Source of the DNA: Zhenpiania hominis
GTDB lineage: Bacteria; Bacillota; Clostridia; Peptostreptococcales; Anaerovoracaceae
Direction: 5' to 3'
DNA length: 49,939 nucleotides
Assembly (NCBI RefSeq): GCF_014333425.1
Contig: NZ_JACRYT010000025.1
Coordinates: 1-49,939, forward strand
The position numbers were made by a program, and so were the translations under genes. Shown in pieces: positions 14,707-23,499 of the stretch. The stretch's first letter is position 1. Every line of letters starts with the position of its first letter. Under the pieces are notes generated by a model. It was not told the DNA's origin, did not search any database, and saw only the letters and a list, made by a program, of their open reading frames with translations.

Positions 14707-15576
14707 TGGTTCGTTTTTTCGTTTTAGGGTTAACAGGTATTGTCCGTATTTGGTCATGGAGAGCGCCTCGCCTCTTTTGCGGATCTGTTCCAGACCGACA
14801 AAGCCTTCTTTCAGAGCGGCTTCCTCGATGCATCCGATATACTGGCCGGATTTCTGCAGGGCTTTGATAATCTCCGCCGCTTCCAGAAGGGAGTCGGCGG
14901 TTCCCGCGTCCATCCAGGTCAAGCCCTTTTCAAAGGGGATGACCCGCAGCTGACCTCGTTTGAGGTATTCCAGGTTTACATCAGTGATTTCCAGTTCACC
15001 GCGGGCCGACGGAATCAGGTTTTCCGCGATTTCCACCACCTGGTTGTCATAAAAATACAGCCCGGGAATGATGTAGTTGGATTTGGGCTGCGCCGGCTTT
15101 TCCTCAATGGAAATGGCCTTTCCCCTTTTGTCGAATTCCACGACGCCAAAGGGCCTCGGATCCTGTACCCAATATCCGAACACTGCCGCGCCTTCCTTTT
15201 GTTCCTGAGCGCTCTTCAGAATTTCCTCAAAATATGGACAGTAGAAAATGTTGTCACCCAGAAGCAGGCAGACGCTGTCGTCTCCAATAAACTCTTTTCC
15301 CACGAGAAAGGCGTCCGCGATTCCTCTGGGAACTTCCTGCACTTTATATTCAATATGAAGTCCGATTTCGCCGCCATCCCCCAGAAGGGAGGTGAACGCC
15401 TCCTCTTCCCCCGGCGGAACGATAATCAGAATTTCCCGAATCCCCGCCTGAATCAATACGGTCAGGGGATAATATAAAAGGGGTTTGTCATACACCGGCA
15501 GCAGCGGCTTGCATACCGGTTTTGTCATGGGGTAAAGGCGAGTGCCTTTGCCTGCCGCTAAGATGATTCCTTTCAT
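14692..15576 (-). CDS. rfbA: Glucose-1-phosphate thymidylyltransferase (RmlA/RfbA-like)
   Basis: A 294-residue nucleotidyltransferase. The nucleotide-binding loop is AAGKGTRLYPMTKPVCKPLLPVYDKPLLYYPL (from residue 6). The metal/sugar region includes LLGDNIFYC, and GVVEFDK, SIEEKPAQPKSNYIIPGLYFYD and WMDAGTADSLLEA match RmlA. It would make dTDP-glucose from dTTP and glucose-1-phosphate. Start 15576 is chosen over a longer frame because AGGAG lies ten bases upstream and the protein then opens in the canonical way. No rfbB, rfbC or rfbD is in the window, so the dTDP-sugar is completed elsewhere or used directly. Confidence 0.87.
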   Translation of the reverse strand: MKGIILAAGKGTRLYPMTKPVCKPLLPVYDKPLLYYPLTVLIQAGIREILIIVPPGEEEAFTSLLGDGGEIGLHIEYKVQEVPRGIADAFLVGKEFIGDDSVCLLLGDNIFYCPYFEEILKSAQEQKEGAAVFGYWVQDPRPFGVVEFDKRGKAISIEEKPAQPKSNYIIPGLYFYDNQVVEIAENLIPSARGELEITDVNLEYLKRGQLRVIPFEKGLTWMDAGTADSLLEAAEIIKALQKSGQYIGCIEEAALKEGFVGLEQIRKRGEALSMTKYGQYLLTLKRKNEPKSED

Positions 15577-16045
15577 GTATGTACGTCTCCTTTTGCGAGT
15601 TTCTGTTCTTTTTTGAAATAAGCGATCCGGCTCCAAAAGGAAGCCAGTTCGCTTTATAGGGTGGACTAGTTTTTATGCCTCAGCGATATCAGCGATGTGA
15701 ATGCTATAGAAGCAGGATGCAAGAGGCAAAATATGGGGTCGGGCGGGGCTGGGCGCACACCTACGTGAAAAATCCCCCGATTGCGTATACCAAATGTATA
15801 CACACAAAGCGAAAATGGGAAGATTGCGTATAAAATTTACATTTTTCTCCTTGATTTCCGGTGGATTTCCTGCTCGATTGGCTAAAATTCGTAAAATTTT
15901 CTACGTAATTTTCAGTTTTTCCACTTAGGTGTATACCGCTCAGCTCGCCATACTTTATTTTTTTTTGTATTGCTAATTCATATTTTCGTACTGTAAATAT
16001 GAATTATATTTCCAGTGCGAACATGTATTTTCTCCGCTGAATGGC
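15577..16045. other. Non-coding stretch with inverted repeats upstream of rfbA
   Basis: About 470 bases without a credible gene. It contains an 11-bp perfect inverted repeat AATTCATATTT/AAATATGAATT (15975-16005, 9-base loop) and a GTATAC-N5-GTATAC pair in TGCGTATACCAAATGTATACA (near 15785-15802). ATTGCGTATA occurs again near 15824, and GTGTATACC near 15932. Base composition shifts within it from GC-rich near rfbA to AT-rich. It probably holds the rfbA promoter and may mark a recombination boundary. No riboswitch is recognised. Confidence 0.4.
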
Positions 16046-16475
16046 TTACAACGGGACGCCCTCATTTTTCTTAGTCTTTGATTTAATCTCTAGGTCCGTA
16101 TTTCTTTCTGCCAGCCTGCTCCGGTTCGCCAGTCCTAAAAAACTCATCGTCTCCCGCCTGGTTTTGGGAGTAGCGCAGAATTCCAACAACTTATTTTCAT
16201 CATGTATGTTATCATGTACACTTGGTATCCATGAAGCATCTTCCTTTCCCCAATTCTTATTTTTTAGTGTCGCGTAGAGCATGAACTCGGACTGACGATA
16301 TGCTGGTTCCGGCAGTCCCGCTTCTTCCATATCTCTATATACACGATCTACACCTTCTCCAAGTTTGGTATACTCTCGGATTTGCGTTTTCACAAAGGCC
16401 ACAGCATCTTTTACTTGATCGAGAATGCGTCCCGATCTTCAGGCGCATGTTCCATCACATCAACTTTATCAACCA
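16046..16475 (-). pseudogene. Remnant of an AlbA/ATP-binding (Schlafen-like) regulator, C-terminal part
   Basis: The 118-residue open frame (16046-16402) contains GEGVDRVYRDMEEAGLPEPAY, the conserved signature near the C-terminus of AlbA_2/HATPase_c_4 proteins often annotated as RecG-like ATP-binding regulators. Upstream the same protein continues in another frame (MEHAPEDRDAF), joined by a frameshift near 16415-16430. The N-terminal AlbA and ATPase parts are missing. It is a decayed fragment beside the direct repeat. Confidence 0.65.
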
Positions 16476-16491
16476 TTCCAGATTTTGATTG

Positions 16492-16790
16492 TTTGTTACT
16501 AATTTTCCAAGGCTGCCGGAACCTGTTTTTTGAAAAAAGAGCAATTTTACATTGCTTCACTCTTTTTCGCCTCCTGGAGGCGTTGAAAAAATAGAAACAA
16601 CTGAAAAAATTTTCAAAATGTTTCTAAGAAAGCTGTCTCAAAAAGGGCACTCTTCACCACCCCGGCCCTACGGCGTTTCAAAGGGAAGTTTGAAAACACC
16701 CTGGTTCCAGGTTGCAACCTGCCTTTCTGACACTCGACAATCTCAAACGCGGCAAAGCGACGATTTGAGATTGAAAAAGCTTGTTGATTT
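16492..16790 (+). repeat. ~300-bp direct repeat, copy A (downstream side of the variable cassette)
   Basis: Matches 36660-37005 in the same orientation. Shared blocks are TTTGTTACT, CCGGAACCTGTTTTTTGAAAAA, GTTGAAAAAATAG, AATGTTTCTAA, a CACCCCGGCCC block, TCCAGGTT...GCCTGCC and a near-perfect 40-base end from ACACTCGACAATCTC to TTTGAGATTG. That end is an inverted repeat (CAATCTCAAA/TTTGAGATTG). Minus-strand terminator-like hairpins lie near 16531-16568. It has no open frame of its own. It lies between the AAA-ATPase gene and the regulator remnant. Confidence 0.8.
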
Positions 16791-16859
16791 TGATCGGAAA
16801 GATGAACAGACGGAAACCCCTCTGCAAAAGCCATCACACTGCTTCCACAGAGGGTATTG

Positions 16860-18635
16860 TTACGCCATCACGACCATACACTCTTTCTCATAGAAAGCAA
16901 TGCCATACTTGATGATCTTCTTCGTCCCCCTGCGTTTCAGACCTTCTGCATACTTTTTTTCTTCAATCTGCACGAGTGCCTCATCGCATGCCTTCTCCAG
17001 GTTCCCGTCAGCCGCATATTTCAGTTCGATAATCATCCCTATTCTGTCTGGCGTCTGGATAGAGATATCACTGTATCCTTCCCCCGTCTCCCTATTAGAC
17101 TTAACCAACCACCTTCCCTGGCTCTGCAGTAATCCCAGCAGCATACCGTGATAGAAGTTTTCCTTCATGTTTCTGCGTACTGCTGTATCCCGCACACTGA
17201 TGGAATCCCAAAGGTAATCACCGAGCATCTCCTGGATGGTTGCCACATCCCCGGCAGGAAACGCCGCGCAGAAACGGTTGATCCGCTCTGTGTCCGAATG
17301 CGTTACCTCCCGGAACCAATCCTTCACCAGTTCATAAAATAGTTTGTGAATCTCGCCATTTGGAATCCACAAACTAAATATGTCTGCGTCAGCCTGGTCC
17401 ACATGTCTACCTGTCAAATAACCTGTGGCATACAGAACACTCCATACATTCTCAAGGCTATCCTCAATATCCCGATAAGTCAGCTCCTGACTGATCCTTT
17501 TCGTGATCTTTCCTCCGTTTAACAGTTCCTCTACCTCATCTTTCGTGGTTTGATCTGCCCTCTCAAGCAAACGGCAAACAAGACTATTGCCACTGGTATT
17601 CGCCCAGTAATTTTTTGGCGGAGTCGATGGAGCTGCCAACAATTCATCGCAGTAATTGATCACGTCCCAGGGGCAATATACATCCGTATCCCCGAAACGG
17701 TATCCATCATACCAATCCCGGATTACACCCTTATGAGGACTCAGTCCGTAGAATGCCAGCATTTCATCCACATCCGCATTGGTGAACCCGAAGAACTCAT
17801 CATACCGAGCATCCGAGATCGTGTGTACCTTCAGATTGTTCAGTCCGGTGAAGATACTTTCCTTAGAAACCCTGAGACACCCAGTGAGCACCGCAAAGTA
17901 CAGGCTGTCGTTCGTTTTCAGCGCATTACCCAAAAGATTGCGGACGAGGCTTACCATCTCATCGTAATATCCGGCCAAGAACGCCTTATCCAACGGAACA
18001 TCATATTCATCAATCAGCAGAATAACCTTCCGGCCGTAATGCTGCGTCAGCAACTGAGAAAGAATATTTAAACTATCAATCAACGTCGCATCTGACATTG
18101 CATAGCTTGCGTCACTTCGACTGTCTACATTGATGAGACGTTCATAGGACGTTTTATCTTTTTCATTCAAAGACGGACTTTCAAGCAAAAATCGGAAACG
18201 TTTAGACGCATTGCCTATTACTGTCCTCAGTGCATCCGATGCTGCTTTGAAATTCAGTCCATCTACACTTTTAAGGCTGATGGAAATCACGGGGAACTTC
18301 CCCATGTATTTCTCACACAATTCTTTGTCCTGCGCAATCTTTAAGCCATCGAACAGCGCAGGGTTGGTCCCTGTCTCAAAGAAGCATTTCAACATACTCA
18401 TGTTAAGGGACTTGCCAAACCGTCGCGGCCTGGTAAACAGGTTTACCTTTCCCCAATTCTGCAAAAGTTCTTTTATGAACAGCGTTTTATCTGCATAGTA
18501 AAAATCCTCCGAAAAAAATTCTTCAAAGTTTTCAATCCCAATGGGAAGTTTCTTTCTCACCTTCCCCGCGCTCCTTTCCGTCATCGGTAGCATGGAATAG
18601 TTCCAAAACCGCACTTCTACACCTTTGGTAATCAT
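16860..18635 (-). CDS. AAA-ATPase-like protein with PD-(D/E)XK nuclease-like C-terminus
   Basis: A 591-residue protein of the AAA-ATPase_like/DUF1703 group. The N-terminal part has IGIENFEEFFSEDFYYADKTLFIKELL and the Walker-like RPRRFGKSLNMSML (about 70-85). Walker B-like VILLIDEYDVPLDKA is near 208-222. The C-terminus holds the nuclease core GYSDISIQTPDRIGMIIELK. These proteins are common, often multi-copy, in gut Clostridia and Bacteroidota; their function is unsettled. ATG 18635 is the longest start and its ribosome site is poor; ATG 18593 or 18584 are alternatives. A remnant of a second family member lies just upstream. Confidence 0.8.
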   Translation of the reverse strand: MITKGVEVRFWNYSMLPMTERSAGKVRKKLPIGIENFEEFFSEDFYYADKTLFIKELLQNWGKVNLFTRPRRFGKSLNMSMLKCFFETGTNPALFDGLKIAQDKELCEKYMGKFPVISISLKSVDGLNFKAASDALRTVIGNASKRFRFLLESPSLNEKDKTSYERLINVDSRSDASYAMSDATLIDSLNILSQLLTQHYGRKVILLIDEYDVPLDKAFLAGYYDEMVSLVRNLLGNALKTNDSLYFAVLTGCLRVSKESIFTGLNNLKVHTISDARYDEFFGFTNADVDEMLAFYGLSPHKGVIRDWYDGYRFGDTDVYCPWDVINYCDELLAAPSTPPKNYWANTSGNSLVCRLLERADQTTKDEVEELLNGGKITKRISQELTYRDIEDSLENVWSVLYATGYLTGRHVDQADADIFSLWIPNGEIHKLFYELVKDWFREVTHSDTERINRFCAAFPAGDVATIQEMLGDYLWDSISVRDTAVRRNMKENFYHGMLLGLLQSQGRWLVKSNRETGEGYSDISIQTPDRIGMIIELKYAADGNLEKACDEALVQIEEKKYAEGLKRRGTKKIIKYGIAFYEKECMVVMA

Positions 18636-18733
18636 CCACCTGTTATGTATCCATTTTACCGTTAAGCCGCAGAGCCGTCAAGTTCGTACGAAATTTCGCT
18701 GTACGGCCGGTAGGAGTGGACAGAAGCCCTGCT

Positions 18734-19140
18734 CTATCCTATGATCTGATCTCTTATTTCTTTGGCAATCAAATTGTACTGGAAGAAATCTTCTGTTGCT
18801 GTTTGATAGATCACTGCATCTATCTGTTTCTCTCCCGCTCCGGTTTCTGCATTCATCTTCTGAATCTGCTGAATCTCCTGTGCGAACATCCTGTTCCCGG
18901 AAGATATGAGATTGTCTTTCCAAAGCTCATCTATATTATAATGATATTGATAATCCGGACAGATCTCATTCCACTGTCCCACCAGTTCCTCTATCTTTTT
19001 GCTGTGAAGCGCAAATCCTCATACTGTTTTTTCTTTACCCGTTTCAAAGGAGTGTCATATTCATCGATTAAGAGAATCACTTGCTTGTCACAATGCTTGT
19101 GCAGCAATTCCATCAGCACCCTCAGACTAGAATATTAATA
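18734..19140 (-). pseudogene. Remnant of a second AAA-ATPase-like gene plus an unassigned fragment
   Basis: The minus strand at about 19010-19140 encodes LRVLMELLHKHCDKQVILLIDEYDTPLK, clearly the Walker B segment of the same family as the intact gene downstream, without the rest of the protein. After a frame break an 82-residue frame (18734-18982) follows, reading VGQWNEICPDYQYHYNIDELWKDN and ending DQIIG. Its family is not recognised. Neither piece has a proper start or full domain, so this is decayed sequence. Confidence 0.55.
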
Positions 19141-19255
19141 TTCATATTTAATTCTTTAGCAAGTTCAAAAATTTTATCAACATCAATATTCTTCGCTTTA
19201 TACTGTTCGATAATTTTAATAAGAACCGCTTTTGCTGTTCCAAAATACTTCCGAA

Positions 19256-19393
19256 CTAATCAATTTTAATATGCTCTTCTCTTAGTTTACTTATTAGTGC
19301 TTGCAACGCATTACTAATCACTTCTTTGTTCCCGTCAGTTATATGAAAATCTGACACATGCAAAATAAAATGTAGTGTACTAATGTCACGCAT
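19256..19393 (-). pseudogene. N-terminal fragment of a calcineurin-like phosphoesterase
   Basis: A 45-codon frame from ATG 19393 with an AAAGGAA site upstream. It reads STLHFILHVSDFHITDG... and then LQALISKLREEHIKID before a stop. HVSDFH is the first metal-binding motif of metallophosphoesterases, and the missing part would begin with a GD motif. After the stop a separate frame (FGTAKAVLIKIIEQYKAKNI, about 19135-19250) is open but unassigned. The gene appears truncated by deletion or frameshift. Confidence 0.5.
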
Positions 19394-19417
19394 TTTGAAT
19401 TTCCTTTATCCTCAAAT

Positions 19418-19784
19418 CTAAATTTCCTTATATATCGATGACATACGTCCGAATTGCCAACGGCGCGGATTGCCCTTTATATTCTCTGACCTCTCTCTTA
19501 TATCTATAACTATTAGCTCACCGACACCAATACATTGCCGTAATTTTATGTCGAATCCATTCGAATCAAATTCAAAAGTTACCAACACAAGATTATAACT
19601 CCCGCAGACTACTCTTCATTCAGAGCCCTGCAAGATGCATATTGAATGCCATTAAAATCCGCATCCTTTACCACCCCGTTGTAATAATATTTCCAGCATA
19701 ATATAATCTTCTATGAACAGCGACCATAACTGAACAGGCTGCTCTGAGCGAATGTATACATATACTTCAATAACCGATTTATTT
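19418..19784 (-). pseudogene. Degraded coding stretch, family not recognised
   Basis: Between the cupin stop and the phosphoesterase fragment, coding-like pieces occur in successive frames. They are SVIEVYVYIRSEQPVQLWSL, then WKYYYNGVVKDADFNGIQYA, then LVLVTFEFDSNGFDIKLR continuing to MSSIYKEI and a stop at 19418. They look like one protein broken by at least two frameshifts. I cannot name it. Confidence 0.4.
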
Positions 19785-20210
19785 TTAATCGCATTCCATC
19801 CATCTCTGTACTTCAGGAGGTATGGAAACCGCGAGTTTATCATTCCCACCCGTCTTTACAAATAAAACCTGGGTCTGTGCCAGCGCTTTACTTGCATACG
19901 CTGTCCGCGGGGGGAGAACAAAAAAGTCTCCTTTATTCAGTGTGTACTCCTGCATGATGTCCATAATAAAGATTTTGTAAGTACCTTGCAGAATATACAA
20001 AATTTCCGACGTCTGATCGTGCATATGAGGTACATCCGCTTTGGCAGTCTGATAAAGGGATGTACCAATTTCAAAATCACCCTGTTCAATATAATCAAGA
20101 ATCTGCGGCTTTTTCAGGTCGCCGATAAAATATTGCCGATATTCCTGATTTAAGGCGGCGTTTATCTCTGCCTCTTTTAGATGAAATATTTTATCTTTTG
20201 GTTGTTTCAT
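19785..20210 (-). CDS. Cupin-domain protein
   Basis: A 141-residue single-cupin protein. The first cupin motif is visible as PHMHDQTSEILYILQGTYKIFI (about 62-83) and the second as NKGDFFVLPPRTAYAS (about 92-107). The His-x-His-x(4)-Glu pattern is consistent with a metal site. Many small cupins bind or isomerise sugars or sense small molecules; this one cannot be assigned further. AAGGAGA precedes the ATG. It starts nine bases after the stop of the split TIR/NDT-like gene and is probably cotranscribed with it. Confidence 0.75.
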   Translation of the reverse strand: MKQPKDKIFHLKEAEINAALNQEYRQYFIGDLKKPQILDYIEQGDFEIGTSLYQTAKADVPHMHDQTSEILYILQGTYKIFIMDIMQEYTLNKGDFFVLPPRTAYASKALAQTQVLFVKTGGNDKLAVSIPPEVQRWMECD

Positions 20211-20219
20211 TTTGTCTCC

Positions 20220-21347
20220 TTAAGGCGCAAGAGTATTCATTACTGTTTCAGCACTCTTGTGTTCCATTAATTTTGTGATTACGGTCGAAAAATGATTATA
20301 CAACTTCGGATTTTTCGATTTATACACCATGAATGAAGGTCTTTCTGAATCGTTCCCTGTTAACGGCGAATACAGATCCACTTTTATGTGATTTTTCGTC
20401 TTGTCCGGAAAAATTGTTTCAAACAAACCATACGGGAGTGCAACATCTGTGAATTTTGCTAACAACTTAATATGTGGCTGTTTCGCAATAAGAGCCTGTA
20501 TCGCCTCATAGTTTTTGAGAATCAGATTATTTTTATTTATATCTGTTCCCTGCTCCGGATACATCTTATACTTTGCAGCATCTTCTGCTGCTGATGTCCC
20601 TGGCTTTGTCAGTACTAAATTAAATAGTACTCCGCCATCAAGAGCGTCTTCAAACCATGTTCTCCATTCTGGATCATAACTGGTACTGATTACTTCATTG
20701 GCGAGAAAAGATGTCCCCGCATAATTAACTAAGCGTATTTTTGTTGCACCTTCTGTTCGTTCTGATAAAGACAAATTCTCTTCCAACTCTCCTTTTGTTG
20801 TCAGTAACATCGGTGGCTCATGGTGGCTTCCAATTTTTAAAAACAACGGATCTACAACTGCTTTTACTTTCTCAATGGATATCCCATATGTTTTTTCAAG
20901 CATTTCTAAAGCAGATTGAAATTCATACAGCTTGCCTTTTGTCTCAATGTTTTTAACTACATGAATTAGTGTCTCTTTCAATTTTTCAATGCCAATCACA
21001 TCATATGTCTACTTAAAGACCCTCATCGGACTAATATCAAAAGGAATCTCTGTCCCTTCTTCTGCTATCATAATTACTGGCTTTCCAGTACAATGACTTA
21101 GTGCCAATTCATACATTACATTTGGATTGCACCCTGTAAGATTTGCAAAAATCGCATCGTTTTCTGCAATTTCATTCATAATTTGTTCTGTAATATTTCC
21201 TGTAACACATATTTGGTGAGCCGCAATTACAGTATAATTTTTCATAACTTTTTTAACAACATGTTCAATCATTGCATCCATGTATTTCCGAAGGTCACTT
21301 CCTTCTTTTCCAATCGGTGTTATTACAAAGCATTTTTTCTTGTTCAT
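20220..21347 (-). pseudogene. TIR/nucleoside-deoxyribosyltransferase-like gene split by an in-frame amber codon
   Basis: A 112-residue open frame (21009-21347) and a 259-residue frame (20220-20999) lie in the same reading frame, separated only by TAG at 21009-21011 and three sense codons. Read through, the protein is 375 residues. The N-terminal domain has KKCFVITPIGKEGSD, NDAIFANLTGCNPNVMYELALSH and GKPVIMIAE, the fold signature of TIR-like/nucleoside 2-deoxyribosyltransferase-like domains. It breaks off at SPMRVFK, and TYDVIGIEKLKETL then continues it naturally. The C-terminal ~220 residues are unrecognised. Related domains act as NAD-degrading or signalling effectors in some phage defences, but no such role is shown here. 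It may be dead, read through or mis-sequenced. Confidence 0.65.
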
Positions 21348-21644
21348 AAGTTGCTAAACTCCTTCCTGTATCTTTACATAGAATTCAGTTGCTTTATTAC
21401 GACTAGCTTTGAGGTGCACTGTTTTAACAGTATCTCAATATATCGAATTTCATAGTAAAAAGCTCTCATAATTATAAAAATATAAGATAGGTTTGATATT
21501 ACAAACTTAATTCTCTGGATAACAAAAAAATCTGCTTTCAATTATTCAGAGACCATACATAATTGCTATAAAATAAGATGTTCACAAAATAACTAACGGT
21601 TCAAAGATTATCAGTAAGTATATACATAATAATAATTGAATATT

Positions 21645-22328
21645 TTATTGTCCTTTGAGCAAAAATGCTGCATACTCAAAATCTTCTATTGTATCTATAT
21701 CAATACTCACATTTCTGCTCATGATGTATGCGTACTCCTTCTTTTCCAATATATCGATACTTCCTTCTTTATAGGAAATTTTCCTGATATATAATGCCCC
21801 ATTTATCCTATAGTATCTATCCATCTTCTGTCTTGGAGCATCTGTAAACTTTTTTCTAAAACTTGTAAGTGACCCATCTTCAGGTAATACCATAGCCCAT
21901 AATGGAGAATGTGTCACTTCACAAACACCTGTAATAGCATCCGCTCTTTTTTCTTCAAGCATATCATAGCCTTCTGCAATATTAGAGGCCGTTCTTAGTG
22001 GCGATGTAGGTTGCAATAAACAAATAGTATCAAATTTTTGCCCATTCTCAATATATTTATTGAGGACCTCATTTACCACACTCCAACTTCTTGCCATATC
22101 ACTACTTTGTTCATTTGATCGCAAAAATGGTACTGATGCACCACTACATCTGGCAATATTAGCATATTTCTCACTGTCAGTAGAAACCATTACCTCATCA
22201 AAGCAATTTGACTTCAATGCAGCCTGAATAGAATACCACATAAGAGGTTTCCCATTTAATAACTTTATATTTTTATCTTTTAATCCCTTTGAACCACTGC
22301 GTGCAGGTATAATGGCTATATTTTTCAT
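21645..22328 (-). CDS. legF: CMP-legionaminic/neuraminic acid synthetase (NeuA/LegF type)
   Basis: A 227-residue cytidylyltransferase. The CTP-binding start IIPARSGSKGLKDKNI (6-21), LLQPTSPLRT (about 103-112) and the late SIDIDTIEDFEYA are diagnostic. It activates a nonulosonic acid as its CMP sugar for transfer. It is the last gene of the legionaminic cluster, four bases after legG. The neighbouring GDP-type nucleotidyltransferase and dehydratase/aminotransferase genes point to legionaminic rather than sialic acid; substrate choice is inferred from context. Confidence 0.87.
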   Translation of the reverse strand: MKNIAIIPARSGSKGLKDKNIKLLNGKPLMWYSIQAALKSNCFDEVMVSTDSEKYANIARCSGASVPFLRSNEQSSDMARSWSVVNEVLNKYIENGQKFDTICLLQPTSPLRTASNIAEGYDMLEEKRADAITGVCEVTHSPLWAMVLPEDGSLTSFRKKFTDAPRQKMDRYYRINGALYIRKISYKEGSIDILEKKEYAYIMSRNVSIDIDTIEDFEYAAFLLKGQ

Positions 22329-22332
22329 ATAA

Positions 22333-23499
22333 TCATACCTCTATATCAAAAAACTTTTTCTTTAAATCTATACAGTCACTATATACGACTTCATGTATTT
22401 TTTCAGCAATCTTCTCTGCCGCATGTCCATCTCCATATGGGCTAACGACCATTTTACATTTTATTTTAAAATCTGCATCCATTACGTTCTTAATAGCATT
22501 AACAATACTTTTTGTATCTGACTCACAATTCACAATGCTTTCCGATTGCAATCTTCCTTTTTGTCTGTCACCAATATTCACAGTCGGAACTTTAAGTACT
22601 GGTGCTTCAATAATTCCACTAGAAGAATTGCCTATTACAAATTCCGCATACTTCACAAGAGAAAGGTATCTCACAACCCCCAATGATGAAAAAACGTGCA
22701 AATTCTGAATTCTATATTCTGCATTACCAATCAACTGATTAATATATGCCCCACCTTGATCGGAATTAGACTTCGTAACGATAAATTCAATATTAGGATA
22801 CGCTTCTACTGCTCTCAAAAAATTGGATATTTGCTCATAAATTCTTCCACTTTCCATTGTAACAGGATGATACGTACAGATTGCGTATTTACAATCCTGT
22901 AAGCCAATACTCCCAAGAATTTCCTCTCTTGGTATATTGGCAAGACTCAAAATATTATCTATACTTGTTGAACCATAATTGAACACTCGCTTCGGACTTT
23001 CACCTAATTGAAGAATCCTCTTATAGCTCTTCACATTTGTCGGAAAATGAAGATAACTCATCTTTGTAATAGAGTGCCTAATCCACTCATCAATGGCCCC
23101 TTCCGTCGTATCGCCACCACACAAATGAAATATAGGTGTATGCGTATTACCTGCAGCTATTGCAATTGCAAGCATCTCATAGCGATCACCAAGAATAACA
23201 ATACCGGAATAATGTTTTTTATCAAACAAAGATGTGAATTTTCTTAATGTAACAGCTTGGTTAGTAGAAATATCCATAGCATCTTTAGAATCTACAGGAA
23301 TTACTATCTGCTCATCGATTCGTAGTCCACTCCTCCTGATTTCATCAATTGTATAACCGAACTCCATGGATAAATGTGTCCCGGTGACTATTAGCTCAAC
23401 GTTAAATCCCGAGTTCTCACATTTTCTTAGTGACTTAATAACTGGCGTTAGAAGGCCAAATTCAGCTCGCGTGGATGTGATAATGGCTATTTTTTTCAT
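22333..23499 (-). CDS. legG: NDP-sugar 2-epimerase, hydrolysing (LegG/NeuC type)
   Basis: A 388-residue GT-B-fold hydrolysing epimerase. It opens with IAIITSTRAEFGLL. VILGDRYEML, HLCGGDTTEGAIDEWIRHSITKMS and GNSSSGIIEAP match the NeuC/LegG family. It releases NDP and inverts C2 to give the 2,4-diacetamido-6-deoxymannose that the synthase condenses. It overlaps legI by four bases (ATGA), so translation is coupled. Confidence 0.88.
   Translation of the reverse strand: MKKIAIITSTRAEFGLLTPVIKSLRKCENSGFNVELIVTGTHLSMEFGYTIDEIRRSGLRIDEQIVIPVDSKDAMDISTNQAVTLRKFTSLFDKKHYSGIVILGDRYEMLAIAIAAGNTHTPIFHLCGGDTTEGAIDEWIRHSITKMSYLHFPTNVKSYKRILQLGESPKRVFNYGSTSIDNILSLANIPREEILGSIGLQDCKYAICTYHPVTMESGRIYEQISNFLRAVEAYPNIEFIVTKSNSDQGGAYINQLIGNAEYRIQNLHVFSSLGVVRYLSLVKYAEFVIGNSSSGIIEAPVLKVPTVNIGDRQKGRLQSESIVNCESDTKSIVNAIKNVMDADFKIKCKMVVSPYGDGHAAEKIAEKIHEVVYSDCIDLKKKFFDIEV

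Noticed and set aside
20220..21347. Two independent genes with the second starting at GTG 20999
   Set aside because: The two frames are in phase, only TAG and three codons apart, and no ribosome site precedes the GTG that is not part of the first frame. A single split gene fits better, though not proven.
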